Positions 37,992-46,432 of a stretch of DNA of 64,000 bases are shown here, in pieces. Source of the DNA: Psychrobacillus vulpis (GTDB taxonomy: Bacteria > Bacillota > Bacilli > Bacillales_A > Planococcaceae); NCBI RefSeq assembly GCF_006861825.1, contig NZ_VDGI01000014.1:50598-114597 (forward strand), in the 5' to 3' direction. A program made the position numbers and the translations under genes. The first letter of the stretch is position 1, and the number at the start of each line of letters is the position of its first letter. The notes beneath the pieces were generated by a model. The model was given only the letters and a program-made list of their open reading frames with translations, made no database searches and was not told where the DNA came from.

Positions 37992-38172
37992 TTTATGCTC
38001 TCCCCCGTCTTCTTCATGGAAATTTAATGTGTTGTTTCCTAATAAATCATCAATAGGTTTGTAAAAATCATTATACTATTGACCATACGAGAAAACTGAT
38101 TTGACGCTTCACACCCTATTCAAAATTAACTATGATAATAAAGACATATCAAAAAGTAAGGGAGTGAAAAAA

Positions 38173-38499
38173 ATGAGCGAATCCTCGAAAGCTTTTCAAG
38201 TTCCATATTATGCGGTTATTTTTTCTTCTACAAGAACAGATGGGGATAACGGCTATGCAAAAATGGCAGATAAAATGGTGGAATTAGCTTCAAAACAGCC
38301 TGGATTTTTAGGTATAGAATCTGCGCGTGATGAGGAGCTAGGCATAACAGTTTCCTATTGGGATTCATTAGATTCCATAAAACATTGGAAAGAGCATTCT
38401 GTACATAGAATGGCTCAAGAAAAGGGCAAGACAGACTGGTATCAGAGCTTCAAACTAAGAGTTTGCAAAGTAGAAAGAGATAAATTTTTTGATATGTAA
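38173..38499 (+). CDS. Antibiotic biosynthesis monooxygenase-like (ABM) protein
   Basis: 108 residues. YYAVIFSSTRTDGDNGYAKM, ASKQPGFLGIESARDE and VSYWDSLDSIKHWKEHSVHR fit the ABM dimeric alpha-beta barrel, as in small cofactor-free monooxygenases and heme-degrading relatives. GGGAGTG before ATG at 38173. The hairpin at 38528 follows. Its biochemical role is unassigned. Confidence 0.82.
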   Translation: MSESSKAFQVPYYAVIFSSTRTDGDNGYAKMADKMVELASKQPGFLGIESARDEELGITVSYWDSLDSIKHWKEHSVHRMAQEKGKTDWYQSFKLRVCKVERDKFFDM

Positions 38500-38527
38500 C
38501 TATCACCAGGAAACGAGACAACATATA

Positions 38528-38559
38528 AAACAAACGTGAATAAACATTCACGTTTGTTT
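38528..38559. terminator. Hairpin with the acgtgaat/attcacgt arm
   Basis: aaacaaacgtgaat / attcacgtttgttt, nearly the same as the palindrome at 25548. It lies between convergent genes and can serve both. Confidence 0.7.
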
Positions 38560-38579
38560 CTGTTCCAAGTACCGTTTGT

Positions 38580-39224
38580 CTAGCCATTAATAAGTTCGAC
38601 AAATTCATTAAGATTGTCTAGTGAAACTAAATTGTGATTACATTTTTGACTATCTTGGCAAATATAGTTACCTCTTTTTATAAAAGCGTCTTGCGTTGAC
38701 CCTTTTATTGCAGATGTAAACATCCCAATTTCTTCAAAACGATTACAAAGAGTACATAGCCCTTTCTTATGTGAGCTTTTAAATCCACCAGATAGTCCAA
38801 CAAGCTTTCCATTATGGTCGACAATAAGAAATTTTTTATTCGTGCCTTTATCGATCCAGCTAATATAGGAAATCTCCGTAAAGTCCATTTCATTTAACGG
38901 TGGTATTTTTAATTTTTTCGCTTTAGGAAACATTTTTTTTACTGTTTGCTCCGAAATCTCTTTAAAAGGAATAACAAAGGACTTTATTTGATGTAAAAAT
39001 TCTTCCGCTTCTGCCTTCTCCTTCACATTGATTACCGGATTTAGCAATTGTTTTTGTTCTTCATTCAATCCCTCGAACAATCCTAACACCTTTTCTATCG
39101 TTAACGATTTTAGTGCATTTAGCACGGCTTTATCGTTAACTGTTAAATGCCCATTTACAAGAGCCAGTGTCTGTTTTTTTATAAAGTTATATTGATCACT
39201 TCTAATGAAAGGATTCATTTTCAT
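38580..39224 (-). CDS. FusB/FusC-like elongation factor G-binding protein
   Basis: 214 residues, two domains. The N-terminal helical bundle (FIRSDQYNFIKKQTLALVNG) is followed from about 125 by a zinc-binding treble clef with Cys pairs CTLCNRF and CQDSQKCN, preceded by GGFKSSHKKG. FusB-type proteins bind EF-G and release it from fusidic-acid-stalled ribosomes; chromosomal relatives in Bacillales are generally uncharacterised. Resistance here is inferred only. GAGAG before the ATG. Confidence 0.85.
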   Translation of the reverse strand: MKMNPFIRSDQYNFIKKQTLALVNGHLTVNDKAVLNALKSLTIEKVLGLFEGLNEEQKQLLNPVINVKEKAEAEEFLHQIKSFVIPFKEISEQTVKKMFPKAKKLKIPPLNEMDFTEISYISWIDKGTNKKFLIVDHNGKLVGLSGGFKSSHKKGLCTLCNRFEEIGMFTSAIKGSTQDAFIKRGNYICQDSQKCNHNLVSLDNLNEFVELING

Positions 39225-39332
39225 CTCTCCTATTGATATTTCCTACATGGTTCTATTATTTTCTATTAATTGTAAAGGAAAAATATTTATAAATAAATGT
39301 ATAGGATGATTAGTAAACATTTTCGCCATAAA

Positions 39333-39370
39333 AAAACCGATAACCTATCTGGATAGATTATCAGTTTTCA
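39333..39370 (-). terminator. Terminator of the CD3324-like gene
   Basis: Minus strand actgataatctatcc / ggataggttatcggt with a T-run; begins 8 bp after the stop. Confidence 0.75.
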
Positions 39371-39377
39371 TTAATAA

Positions 39378-39641
39378 TTATTTGGAGTATACAATTTTTT
39401 TTATCGTTTCAATTGAAAGAAAATGCTCTTCAGCTAGCTGTTGTAATGGTATTCCATTTTCAAAAGCTTTTCTAATCGATTGATTTCTTTCATCAATTCT
39501 TTTTCTTTCTCCAGATAGTGTACCCCACTTTTTATAATGCTTTTCCGGTTTTGGAATATAAATAGCTTCACCTTGGATATACTTTTGTATTTCTACAACA
39601 AGTTCTTTTGGTAAAACATTAGTTGCTTTTAAATAAGTCAT
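39378..39641 (-). CDS. CD3324 family small DNA-binding-like protein
   Basis: 87 residues. MTYLKATNVLPKELVVEIQ, YIQGEAIYIPKPEKHYKKWG, then a helix-turn-helix (IPLQQLAEEHFLSIETIKKI). This is the CD3324 group, related to Mor-type HTH proteins and common in Firmicutes. Target genes unknown. AGGAGCG upstream. Confidence 0.75.
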   Translation of the reverse strand: MTYLKATNVLPKELVVEIQKYIQGEAIYIPKPEKHYKKWGTLSGERKRIDERNQSIRKAFENGIPLQQLAEEHFLSIETIKKIVYSK

Positions 39642-39709
39642 TTTAAGCTCGCTCCTTATTATTTTTGAATAATAAAATAAGGTGCAAAGCCAAAATTATA
39701 AAGCGGCGA

Positions 39710-39811
39710 TTAATAGTTAAATAAAGAGCTCCCCACGCAAAGTATCGCCTCTCCTATAACAGGCTTTGCATGAGACGTTGCGATATCTGGCAATTTACAG
39801 TTACATGCCAT
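39710..39811 (-). CDS. Cys-containing 33-residue peptide, unknown
   Basis: A short ORF directly behind a perfect TTAGGAGGT ribosome site. It encodes MACNCKLPDIATSHAKPVIG, then EAILCVGSSLFNY. Three Cys, a Gly/Pro turn and a hydrophobic tail. I recognise no family. It lies between the CD3324-like gene and the DUF3006 gene, all on the minus strand. The strength of the ribosome site is the main evidence that it is translated. Confidence 0.5.
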   Translation of the reverse strand: MACNCKLPDIATSHAKPVIGEAILCVGSSLFNY

Positions 39812-39842
39812 TCTTCTAACCTCCTAAAAAATGGTCTTTATA

Positions 39843-40103
39843 TTACAGGTGCCTGGCACCACCATTTTTTTTTAGTTCTTCGATTAAGTTTTGTATTTTT
39901 TCTTTTTGGTGTTGTGTTTCTTCTTTCAATTGTCTTATTTCATATGTTTCATTTTGCTTACATATGTGCACGATATCTCCTTCTTGAAAGGTGTCATTAA
40001 ACTGAGAACGGGGTAGGAGGAGTTTTTCGGTCTCTTCAGGATATTTCAATAAAACAGCTATTTCTTTATCGAATTGATCTATTGTGTATTTACTCCATTT
40101 CAC
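39843..40103 (-). CDS. DUF3006 family protein
   Basis: 86 residues from a GTG start (KWSKYTIDQFDKEIAVLL, FQEGDIVHICKQNETY, then a charged coiled coil to the end). DUF3006 proteins are small beta-barrels often encoded beside ComEC-like hydrolases, as here: the GTG overlaps the last codons of the upstream gene with AAAGGAGAGG inside it, so translation is coupled. The last codons and stop are formed by the palindrome GGTGCCAGGCACC, also found at 25528. Confidence 0.75.
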   Translation of the reverse strand: MKWSKYTIDQFDKEIAVLLKYPEETEKLLLPRSQFNDTFQEGDIVHICKQNETYEIRQLKEETQHQKEKIQNLIEELKKNGGARHL

Positions 40104-41304
40104 TAACGACCTCTCCTTTCTCATTTATCAATTGAGCGGCATCTCCATCGTTTCTCCACATTTGTCCATTAGTCCATTTAATAAAATCTTGACCTTCTTT
40201 TGCATTTTGTCCACTTGTGATGTAAATCGTTTTACCTGCAGCAAGCGTAATATTCGGAAACTTGAATACTTGATTTCCTATGACCGATACAAGTTTCCAT
40301 CCGTTCAAGTTCACTGATGTATCGCCTGTATTAGTAATACCGACAATTTCTTCTTGTACGTCTTTACTCTCAATCATAATTAGGGAAGTTTCCCTATTCT
40401 TATCGGGATTCTTCTCAGTAGATTGATGATGAGTAGAAACAGTGTAATCTATACCATTCGTCTTAACTATTATATTACCTACCTCTACAGTAGCATAAAC
40501 TTGTGAATGTATATTATTTAGACGAGACACCACATCTTCATTAGGATGACCATAGGAATTATCTTGACCATAACTTAACACGGTAACTTTTGGTTGAACT
40601 TCGCGAATAAAATCTTCTGAGCTACTAGTATCAGAACCATGATGTCCTGCTTTTAAAATGGTAGATTTCAAGTCGAAATGCTTTAGCATAGTTTGTTCTA
40701 CACCAATATCTGCATCTCCTGTTAACAAAAATGAAATGTCATCATACTGGACTTTCAGCACAATGGACGCTTCATTATTATCACTTGAATCTTCGCCTAC
40801 ATTTAAAACTGTTATTTCTATGTTTGGATCTAAAGGAATAGTATCTCCCTTACTTGGAACGATAAATGGAATGTTTTTGTCCAGAATGAGCTGCAACATA
40901 TTCTCGTATGTTTGAGTAGTATGTACTTTTCCAGAATCCACAAAGTTTCTAATCGAAATAGAGTTTAGCACTTCATGGAGTCCACCAATATGATCGGCAT
41001 CCGGGTGAGTAGCAATAACGTAATCTAATTCGTCTACTCCTTGACTTTGTAAATAGGAAACGACCTGCTTACCAGCATCCTTCTTCCCACCATCGATGAG
41101 CATGTTTTTGCCTTCCGGAGATTGAATAAGTATAGAATCTCCTTGTCCAACATCAATAAAATGGACACTCATTTCTTTCCCAACGTTTACTTTAGTTGAG
41201 GATGTTTCCACTTTTGACTCTTGGTTTTCTGTTTGGGTTTCTATCGTGCAGCCTAACGTTATGAAAATCAGAAATAAACTGATTACTAATACTATATGTT
41301 TCAT
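40090..41304 (-). CDS. ComEC/Rec2-like MBL-fold lipoprotein with lamin-tail domain
   Basis: 404 residues. Lipoprotein signal peptide with lipobox ITLGC (about 15-19). The metallo-beta-lactamase fold has HFIDVGQGDSILIQSPEG, LIDGGKK, THPDADHIGG, LLTGDAD and AGHHGS, i.e. the ComEC extracellular nuclease-like domain without the membrane channel. Residues from about 300 form a lamin-tail-like beta domain (VGITNTGDTSVNLNGWKL ... KWTNGQMWRNDGDAAQL), common on secreted nucleases. Probably a surface-tethered DNA-degrading or DNA-binding enzyme. The start at 41304 is nine bases after AAAGGG. Confidence 0.85.
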   Translation of the reverse strand: MKHIVLVISLFLIFITLGCTIETQTENQESKVETSSTKVNVGKEMSVHFIDVGQGDSILIQSPEGKNMLIDGGKKDAGKQVVSYLQSQGVDELDYVIATHPDADHIGGLHEVLNSISIRNFVDSGKVHTTQTYENMLQLILDKNIPFIVPSKGDTIPLDPNIEITVLNVGEDSSDNNEASIVLKVQYDDISFLLTGDADIGVEQTMLKHFDLKSTILKAGHHGSDTSSSEDFIREVQPKVTVLSYGQDNSYGHPNEDVVSRLNNIHSQVYATVEVGNIIVKTNGIDYTVSTHHQSTEKNPDKNRETSLIMIESKDVQEEIVGITNTGDTSVNLNGWKLVSVIGNQVFKFPNITLAAGKTIYITSGQNAKEGQDFIKWTNGQMWRNDGDAAQLINEKGEVVSEME

Positions 41305-41440
41305 ATATACCATCCCTTTTAATACTGTTTTTTATTTTCCATAAGATGCTAGCTAGCTATCTTCTTCTAGTTTAATTGTTAGGTGAGTATAAATAATAAA
41401 ATGAGTGCAAAAGAAAGCTACACTTTCAAGGGCTACCTTT

Positions 41441-41536
41441 ATAACCGGATATTCGCTTTTTATGACCGGATAACTACTCCTTATAATCGGATAAAAGCTT
41501 TTATGACCGTATAGCCACTCTTTATGTCCGGATGAC
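41441..41536. repeat. 21-bp periodic array, core CCGGATAA (5 units)
   Basis: CCGGAT-like cores begin at 41445, 41466, 41487, 41507 and 41528 (steps 21, 21, 20, 21), each led by a TTATGA-like word and followed by a variable spacer. It lies between the ComEC-like lipoprotein and the preQ1 riboswitch. An 87-codon minus-strand ORF across it (41353-41616) has no ribosome site and is not called. Confidence 0.75.
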
Positions 41537-41645
41537 TTCTCCAAAACCACATAGAATCTATTAATAATTTCCAATATGCTAAATTTACTAGTTTTCTTGA
41601 CATGTGGGACCTTCATGCCCTATTATTACTATTTGTGCATTATAT

Positions 41646-41685
41646 AACGTGGTTCGAGAACCTCCCACGTAAAAAAACTAAGGAG
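41646..41685 (+). promoter_or_regulatory. PreQ1-I riboswitch overlapping the queT ribosome site
   Basis: acgtGGTTCgagaaCCtcccacgt then AAAAAAACTAAGGAG: the small H-type pseudoknot of class I preQ1 aptamers, with the A-rich tail followed by CTA that pairs into the loop. The tail runs straight into AAGGAG, so control is probably translational: preQ1 binding would hide the ribosome site. Confidence 0.85.
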
Positions 41686-41694
41686 AAATGAATA

Positions 41695-42177
41695 ATGAAA
41701 ATAAAAACACTTGCAACAAGCGGAATTATTGCAGCTTTATATGTTGCAGTATCTCTACTAGTGGCACCTTTTGGATTTACGCAGGTACAGTTCCGTATTT
41801 CTGAAATGTTTAACCATCTTGTCGTGTTCAATAAAAAGTTCTTTTTTGGAATTGTACTCGGCGTATTTGTAACGAATCTGTTTTCACCTCTAGGATTATA
41901 CGACTTAACCTTTGGGGTAGCGCATTCGATCATCTCTCTATCTATCACCATTTTTGCATCTAAGTATATTAAAGGTCATATTCCACGTATGATATTCAAT
42001 ACGCTAATCTTTACGTTTACTATGTTTATCATCGCTTTCGAATTAAACCTTGCTTTAGAGCTTCCTTTCTTATATACATGGTTAACGGTAGCAATTGGTG
42101 AATTCGTTGTATTAGCAGTCGGCATTCCTCTTATGAGTGCTTTAAATAAACGATTAAACTTTAAATCATTAATCTAA
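41695..42177 (+). CDS. queT: QueT-type queuosine precursor ECF transporter S component
   Basis: 160 residues, five or six membrane segments. MKIKTLATSGIIAALYVAVS, FGFTQVQFRISEMFNHLVVF and NLFSPLGLYDLTFGVAHSI are the QueT signature blocks. It captures preQ0/preQ1-type bases for tRNA queuosine synthesis and uses the general ECF module. The preQ1 riboswitch directly upstream confirms the pathway. Confidence 0.93.
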   Translation: MKIKTLATSGIIAALYVAVSLLVAPFGFTQVQFRISEMFNHLVVFNKKFFFGIVLGVFVTNLFSPLGLYDLTFGVAHSIISLSITIFASKYIKGHIPRMIFNTLIFTFTMFIIAFELNLALELPFLYTWLTVAIGEFVVLAVGIPLMSALNKRLNFKSLI

Positions 42178-42185
42178 TCGTAGAA

Positions 42186-42226
42186 AAAGTACCAACTTCC
42201 AATAATCCGAAGTTGGTACTTTTTTG
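42186..42226. terminator. Terminator between queT and the chemoreceptor
   Basis: aaaagtaccaacttc / gaagttggtactttt with flanking A- and T-runs; usable from both sides. Confidence 0.85.
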
Positions 42227-42235
42227 TTAGGATAC

Positions 42236-43972
42236 TTAATTTAATTTAAAATCGGAAACAATATCTTGAAGTTTTTCGGACATTTCTGCTAATGCACGAG
42301 AAGCAGACGTCATTTCAATCATGGAAGCATATTGTTCTTCGGCCGCTGCTACGACATTTTGTGTATAGCTAGTTGATTGTTCCGTAACGTCTTTTGTTTT
42401 TTCAACTTCATTAACAAGAAATTCTGTATTACTACTAATCTCTTGGATTTCTGATGAAATAAATGATAGTTTGTTGTTTATCAAGTTTACATCAGCTGCA
42501 ATTGCCTCAAATGTTTGCCCAGCATTAGTAACATAATTCATACCAGTCTCAATGACTTCTTTTCCTTCATTCACGGTATGGACAGTATCTTTTGTATTCA
42601 TTTGAATTTCACCAATTAAAGTAGAAATGTTTTTTGCGGCATTACCAGATTCTTCAGCTAATTTTCGTACCTCATCTGCTACTACTGCAAATCCTTTTCC
42701 ATGCTCACCTGCGCGTGCAGCTTCAATTGCTGCGTTTAAAGCAAGTAGGTTTGTTTGATCTGCTATTCCTGTAATTACATTAATGATTTCACCAATCTCG
42801 TTCGATTTGCGTTCTAATATTAGCATCGCTTCTGTAGTTACAGTACTTTGGTTATTGATTTGGTTCATTTGTTCCACTGTTTGTGCGATTACTTCATTAC
42901 CCGCAAGAGAAACTTGCGACGTTGCAACGGAAAGCTCATTTAATTCTTTAATATTCGAAGTAATTTCCGTAATGCTTGCAGAAATTTGAGAAACAGAATT
43001 TTTTGCTTCCTGCACTCCATACAATTGGCTTTCTTGACCGGATGAAATTTGTTGAATCGAATCCGTAATTTCTTCCGAAGCTTTACTCGTTTGCTCACTA
43101 CTCGCAGTTAATTGCTCAGAAGTTGCAGCTACTTGCTCAGCCGAACTTGAAACCAAATTTAGAACCTCTTTTAAATTGGTAGTCATTGTATTTAGCCCAT
43201 TTGCAAGATCGCCCAAATCGTCTTTATTTTTAATCTTGATGTTCTGAATAGATAAGTCTTGATTTGCAATCTTTTTCAGATTTTGTGCGATTAGTTGAAT
43301 TGGAATACCTATATGTCTAGAAAACAAGATAATAACAACTATACCTATCAATGTACTTACTGCTAATGTGATTGCGATTGTTATTAGGATAGAATTAGAA
43401 CCTTTATTAAAGGCTTCCATGTAAGCCCCTGCACTTACAACCCATCCCCAGTTCGGATCTACCTTATTATAAGTAATTTTTGTTGCTTCAGTGCCAGGCT
43501 GATTTGGTAAATCCCACTTATAATATGTAAAACCACCGCCTGCTTCCGAAGTTTTTATAATATCTTGTACGACATATTTCCCATCAACATCTATATCTTC
43601 CCATCCATTTTTCCCTTCTAAGGATGGGTGAGCTATTCGTTCTCCATCTTTACTATAAATGCTAATATAACCATTTTCACCTAAATCTATGATTTTTGAC
43701 GTTAATGTACGTTTTCCATCACTTTGTAATTCACCAAGTAAATATTGCTTCACTTGTTCTTGCGCTTCTTCTAAAGTTATCTCTCCATTTTCAACAGACT
43801 CATTCTTTGAGTCTATTAACAACAGCGCCGTCTCTACACTATTTTTAAGTGTCTTTTCTCCTAATTCATCTAAATTGTTTTTAGCAGACATATAACTGCT
43901 TACCCCTATTATTAAACTTGGAATTAATAGTAGGCATAATGAAATGATAAATAATTTAGTACGAATTTTCAC
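42236..43972 (-). CDS. Methyl-accepting chemotaxis protein with Cache sensor
   Basis: 578 residues from a GTG start (AAGGGGGAATAG upstream). TM1 at 8-26, an extracellular single-Cache-like domain (about 35-190: [43 protein letters not shown]), TM2 near 196-218, HAMP, and a signalling domain with [23 protein letters not shown]. Cache domains of this shape bind small organic acids or amino acids; no ligand can be named. Own terminator region at 42186. Confidence 0.9.
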   Translation of the reverse strand: MKIRTKLFIISLCLLLIPSLIIGVSSYMSAKNNLDELGEKTLKNSVETALLLIDSKNESVENGEITLEEAQEQVKQYLLGELQSDGKRTLTSKIIDLGENGYISIYSKDGERIAHPSLEGKNGWEDIDVDGKYVVQDIIKTSEAGGGFTYYKWDLPNQPGTEATKITYNKVDPNWGWVVSAGAYMEAFNKGSNSILITIAITLAVSTLIGIVVIILFSRHIGIPIQLIAQNLKKIANQDLSIQNIKIKNKDDLGDLANGLNTMTTNLKEVLNLVSSSAEQVAATSEQLTASSEQTSKASEEITDSIQQISSGQESQLYGVQEAKNSVSQISASITEITSNIKELNELSVATSQVSLAGNEVIAQTVEQMNQINNQSTVTTEAMLILERKSNEIGEIINVITGIADQTNLLALNAAIEAARAGEHGKGFAVVADEVRKLAEESGNAAKNISTLIGEIQMNTKDTVHTVNEGKEVIETGMNYVTNAGQTFEAIAADVNLINNKLSFISSEIQEISSNTEFLVNEVEKTKDVTEQSTSYTQNVVAAAEEQYASMIEMTSASRALAEMSEKLQDIVSDFKLN

Positions 43973-44164
43973 TTGCTATTCCCCCTTGAATCGAATAATC
44001 CGGTCGTGTATTATATATGTATTTTTTACCACACAAAAAACTTATCGGCTGAAACTTTATTATCTTTAGCGTGAATTTAAATAGTTATTAAATACTATTT
44101 ATTTTATTTTCTATATAAAACTTTTTACTTATATACCAATAAGATACATTTATATAAAAAAGAG

Positions 44165-44195
44165 ACCTTTTCTCTAGGAGAAAAGGTCTTCAAAA
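44165..44195 (-). terminator. Terminator of the ring-cleaving dioxygenase gene
   Basis: gagaccttttctc / gagaaaaggtctt with a three-base loop. Confidence 0.75.
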
Positions 44196-44204
44196 AAGTA
44201 CTTA

Positions 44205-45182
44205 TTATTCTTTCACAAAATCTATTGTGCTTCTAACTGTATCAATTGGGCGAACTAAGCTCTCTATTTCTTCACGTTTTGGTTCTAAAAACGGAGGTAA
44301 TGATAGTTTTTCTCCGAGCGTTTCATATGGTTCATCCCCCATAAATCCTGGACCATCCGTTGCAAACTCAAATAATAGTCCTCGCGCAACTCTAGCATAT
44401 AATGACTCAAAGAAATGACGGTCAACATACCCAGAAGTTTGTAATCCGAAGCTTTCCATACGTGCAATCCATTCCTCTAAAACTGAACGATCTTCCACAC
44501 GGAATGCTGCATGATGAACGGTACCAAACCCTTGTCTACCTGGAGGAAGAATGATGTTTTTTTCTACAATTACTTGTGCTCCATTTCCACCCTCACCAAC
44601 TTCAAAAAGATGGAATGATCCTTCTTGTGCTATTTCTTTAAACAATAGAACTTTTTCCATTACTTCTTTTAAATAATCAAATTCAGCAATTCGTATATGG
44701 ATTGGTCCTAGACCAGTAATCGCATACTCTACAGGAATCGGCCCTTTTTGCCAAGGTATTCCCGATGCAATACCTTTATTGTCTTCGTCTGAAATCAACT
44801 GATATTGCTGGTCATCAAAGTCTACAAACGAAACGACCTTTGTACCAAATTGTTCTTGTATTCCAGTATGTTTTACTTCTAATCGATCAAAACGTTTTAC
44901 CCAATAATCTAATGCTGCATCACTTGGAACACGGAAAGCTGTTTTATAAATCTCATTTGTACCGTGTTCACCTTTTGAGATACCCGGGAAGTCGAAGAAC
45001 GTCATATCTGTTCCAGCTCCACCTACATCATCTGCAAAAAATAAATGATACGTTTGAATGTCATCTTGGTTAACTGTTTTCTTTACTAAACGCATACCTA
45101 GTACATATGTGAAAGACTCATAATTTTTTTCTGCACTACTTGTAATTGCAGTAACGTGGTGTATTCCTTTTAATCCGTTCAT
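44205..45182 (-). CDS. Ring-cleaving dioxygenase, VOC superfamily (MhqO-like)
   Basis: 325 residues, four VOC modules. IHHVTAITSSAEKNYESFTY, TYHLFFADDVGGAGTDMTFF, a second half with VHHAAFRVEDRSVLEEW and the closing ARGLLFEFATDGPGF give the His and Glu metal ligands of extradiol-type glyoxalase-fold enzymes. The sequence follows MhqO/MhqA of B. subtilis, which degrade quinones/hydroquinones and are repressed by MhqR. AGGAGGAAA before ATG. Two tandem operator-like palindromes upstream support quinone-type control. Confidence 0.87.
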   Translation of the reverse strand: MNGLKGIHHVTAITSSAEKNYESFTYVLGMRLVKKTVNQDDIQTYHLFFADDVGGAGTDMTFFDFPGISKGEHGTNEIYKTAFRVPSDAALDYWVKRFDRLEVKHTGIQEQFGTKVVSFVDFDDQQYQLISDEDNKGIASGIPWQKGPIPVEYAITGLGPIHIRIAEFDYLKEVMEKVLLFKEIAQEGSFHLFEVGEGGNGAQVIVEKNIILPPGRQGFGTVHHAAFRVEDRSVLEEWIARMESFGLQTSGYVDRHFFESLYARVARGLLFEFATDGPGFMGDEPYETLGEKLSLPPFLEPKREEIESLVRPIDTVRSTIDFVKE

Positions 45183-45201
45183 TATTTTTTCCTCCTAAAT
45201 T

Positions 45202-45235
45202 TTATCTTTAATTAAAGTATCTCTAATTCAAAGTA
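45202..45235. promoter_or_regulatory. Two tandem MhqR-like operator palindromes
   Basis: TATCTTTAATTAAAGTA (45203-45219) and TATCTCTAATTCAAAGTA (45218-45235) share the form of the MhqR operator TATCTCGAATTCGAGATA as I recall it. They lie 20-55 bp upstream of the dioxygenase ATG. The regulator gene is not in the window. Confidence 0.5.
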
Positions 45236-45272
45236 ATTTTATCATGAATAAAAAACATTGTCAATTAGATAA

Positions 45273-45305
45273 AAAACGCCCCAAAAGCTTAAAGCGATTG
45301 GGGCA
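45273..45305 (-). terminator. Terminator of the cyclodeaminase gene
   Basis: gccccaa(tcg)ctt / aag(c)ttttggggc on the minus strand followed by gttttttat; 7 bp after the stop. Confidence 0.7.
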
Positions 45306-45311
45306 GTCCTA

Positions 45312-46295
45312 TTACACATCAATTTCAGTTCCTATTTTTTGTTCTTTCGCTTTCACATATACACCTTTCGCAACAGCCAGATCAAAAAAAGCAGCTCCAA
45401 CGGATTTAAAGAAAGTAATCTCTTCATCGTTTTCTCTTCCTTTTATTGCTCCAACTACTAGCTTTCCTAATTCACCGTGTACGTTCTCAAATGACCATTT
45501 TCCCACTTTTTCTGCATGCATGAGTTCTCCTGCTTCTTCCTTTACTCCCTTAAAGTCATCCACTACTATTTTAGCGGCACGAGTAATAGTCGTAACATCC
45601 ACTTCATGCATATGAGGTAAATATGAGCCTACCCCATTGATATGAGTACCTGGCTGTAAATCCTCCCCATTAAAAACAGGCTCGTTGGATCGAGTTGCAC
45701 AACAGATTATATCTGCTTGACGTACCGCTGATGCGACATCTTCTAACACCTCAAAAGGAATGTTAACTCCAAAATTTTTAAGTTTCTCTCCGAATTTTTG
45801 AGCTTTTTCAGCAGTACGATTCACTAGCAATATGCGCTCGATATTTCGTACAGCTAAAACAGCAATTACTTGTTCAAATGCCATTGCACCTGTTCCGATA
45901 ACAGTGACAATTTTTGCATCTTTTTTTGCTAAATAATTAGTAGCTATCCCACTTAAAGCACCTGTACGAAGTCTTGTTAAATAAGAAGCGTTGAGCATCG
46001 CTATATGCTCCCCATTTTGTGCATTTGACAATAAAACTATACCTTGTGTTGTGTCTTTTCCATTAGCAGGATTGTTCGGAAAGATCGTAACCACTTTTAC
46101 AGCAGATACTTCTCCAACTAAATCTGCACTTGGCATATATAACGCTGATGCTTCATGTTGTGGAAATTCTATTACGGTACGATGTGGATTCACAATCTTT
46201 TCATCTTCTTTTGCGCGAAGAACATCTGAAACATCTCGAATTGCATCTTTCATACTATATGTACGCATAATTTGTTGTTCGTTTACTACTAACAT
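45312..46295 (-). CDS. Ornithine cyclodeaminase/mu-crystallin family dehydrogenase
   Basis: 327 residues. NAD-binding VTVIGTGAMAFEQVIAV, catalytic-region Lys in EVSAVKVVTIFPNNP, LTRLRTGALSGIATNYLA and DIICCATRSNEPVF are family blocks. Members include ornithine cyclodeaminase, alanine dehydrogenase (archaeal type), lysine cyclodeaminase and ketimine reductase. The exact reaction is uncertain. ATG at 46295 behind TGGAGGTTGGAG. The MFS gene is upstream on the same strand but separated by a strong terminator. Confidence 0.85.
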   Translation of the reverse strand: MLVVNEQQIMRTYSMKDAIRDVSDVLRAKEDEKIVNPHRTVIEFPQHEASALYMPSADLVGEVSAVKVVTIFPNNPANGKDTTQGIVLLSNAQNGEHIAMLNASYLTRLRTGALSGIATNYLAKKDAKIVTVIGTGAMAFEQVIAVLAVRNIERILLVNRTAEKAQKFGEKLKNFGVNIPFEVLEDVASAVRQADIICCATRSNEPVFNGEDLQPGTHINGVGSYLPHMHEVDVTTITRAAKIVVDDFKGVKEEAGELMHAEKVGKWSFENVHGELGKLVVGAIKGRENDEEITFFKSVGAAFFDLAVAKGVYVKAKEQKIGTEIDV

Positions 46296-46363
46296 ACTCC
46301 AACCTCCATTAATATCATGCTGCGACAATGCTGCTCTTAGGAGCATGCGTCTACTAGAAAAAA

Positions 46364-46398
46364 TCGCCTTTCACTAGTTTTAGCGAAAGGCGATCTAT
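46364..46398 (-). terminator. Terminator between the MHS transporter and the cyclodeaminase
   Basis: Minus strand gatcgcctttcgct / agtgaaaggcgat with six T; separates the two transcripts. Confidence 0.8.
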
Positions 46399-46432
46399 TT
46401 TCATTAAAACTTTTTATTAACTAATATAGTTA

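Noticed and set aside
41353..41616. 87-codon minus-strand ORF between the ComEC-like gene and queT
   Set aside because: Its middle is the 21-bp array (giving YPVIK-type repeats), with no ribosome site and no family motif.
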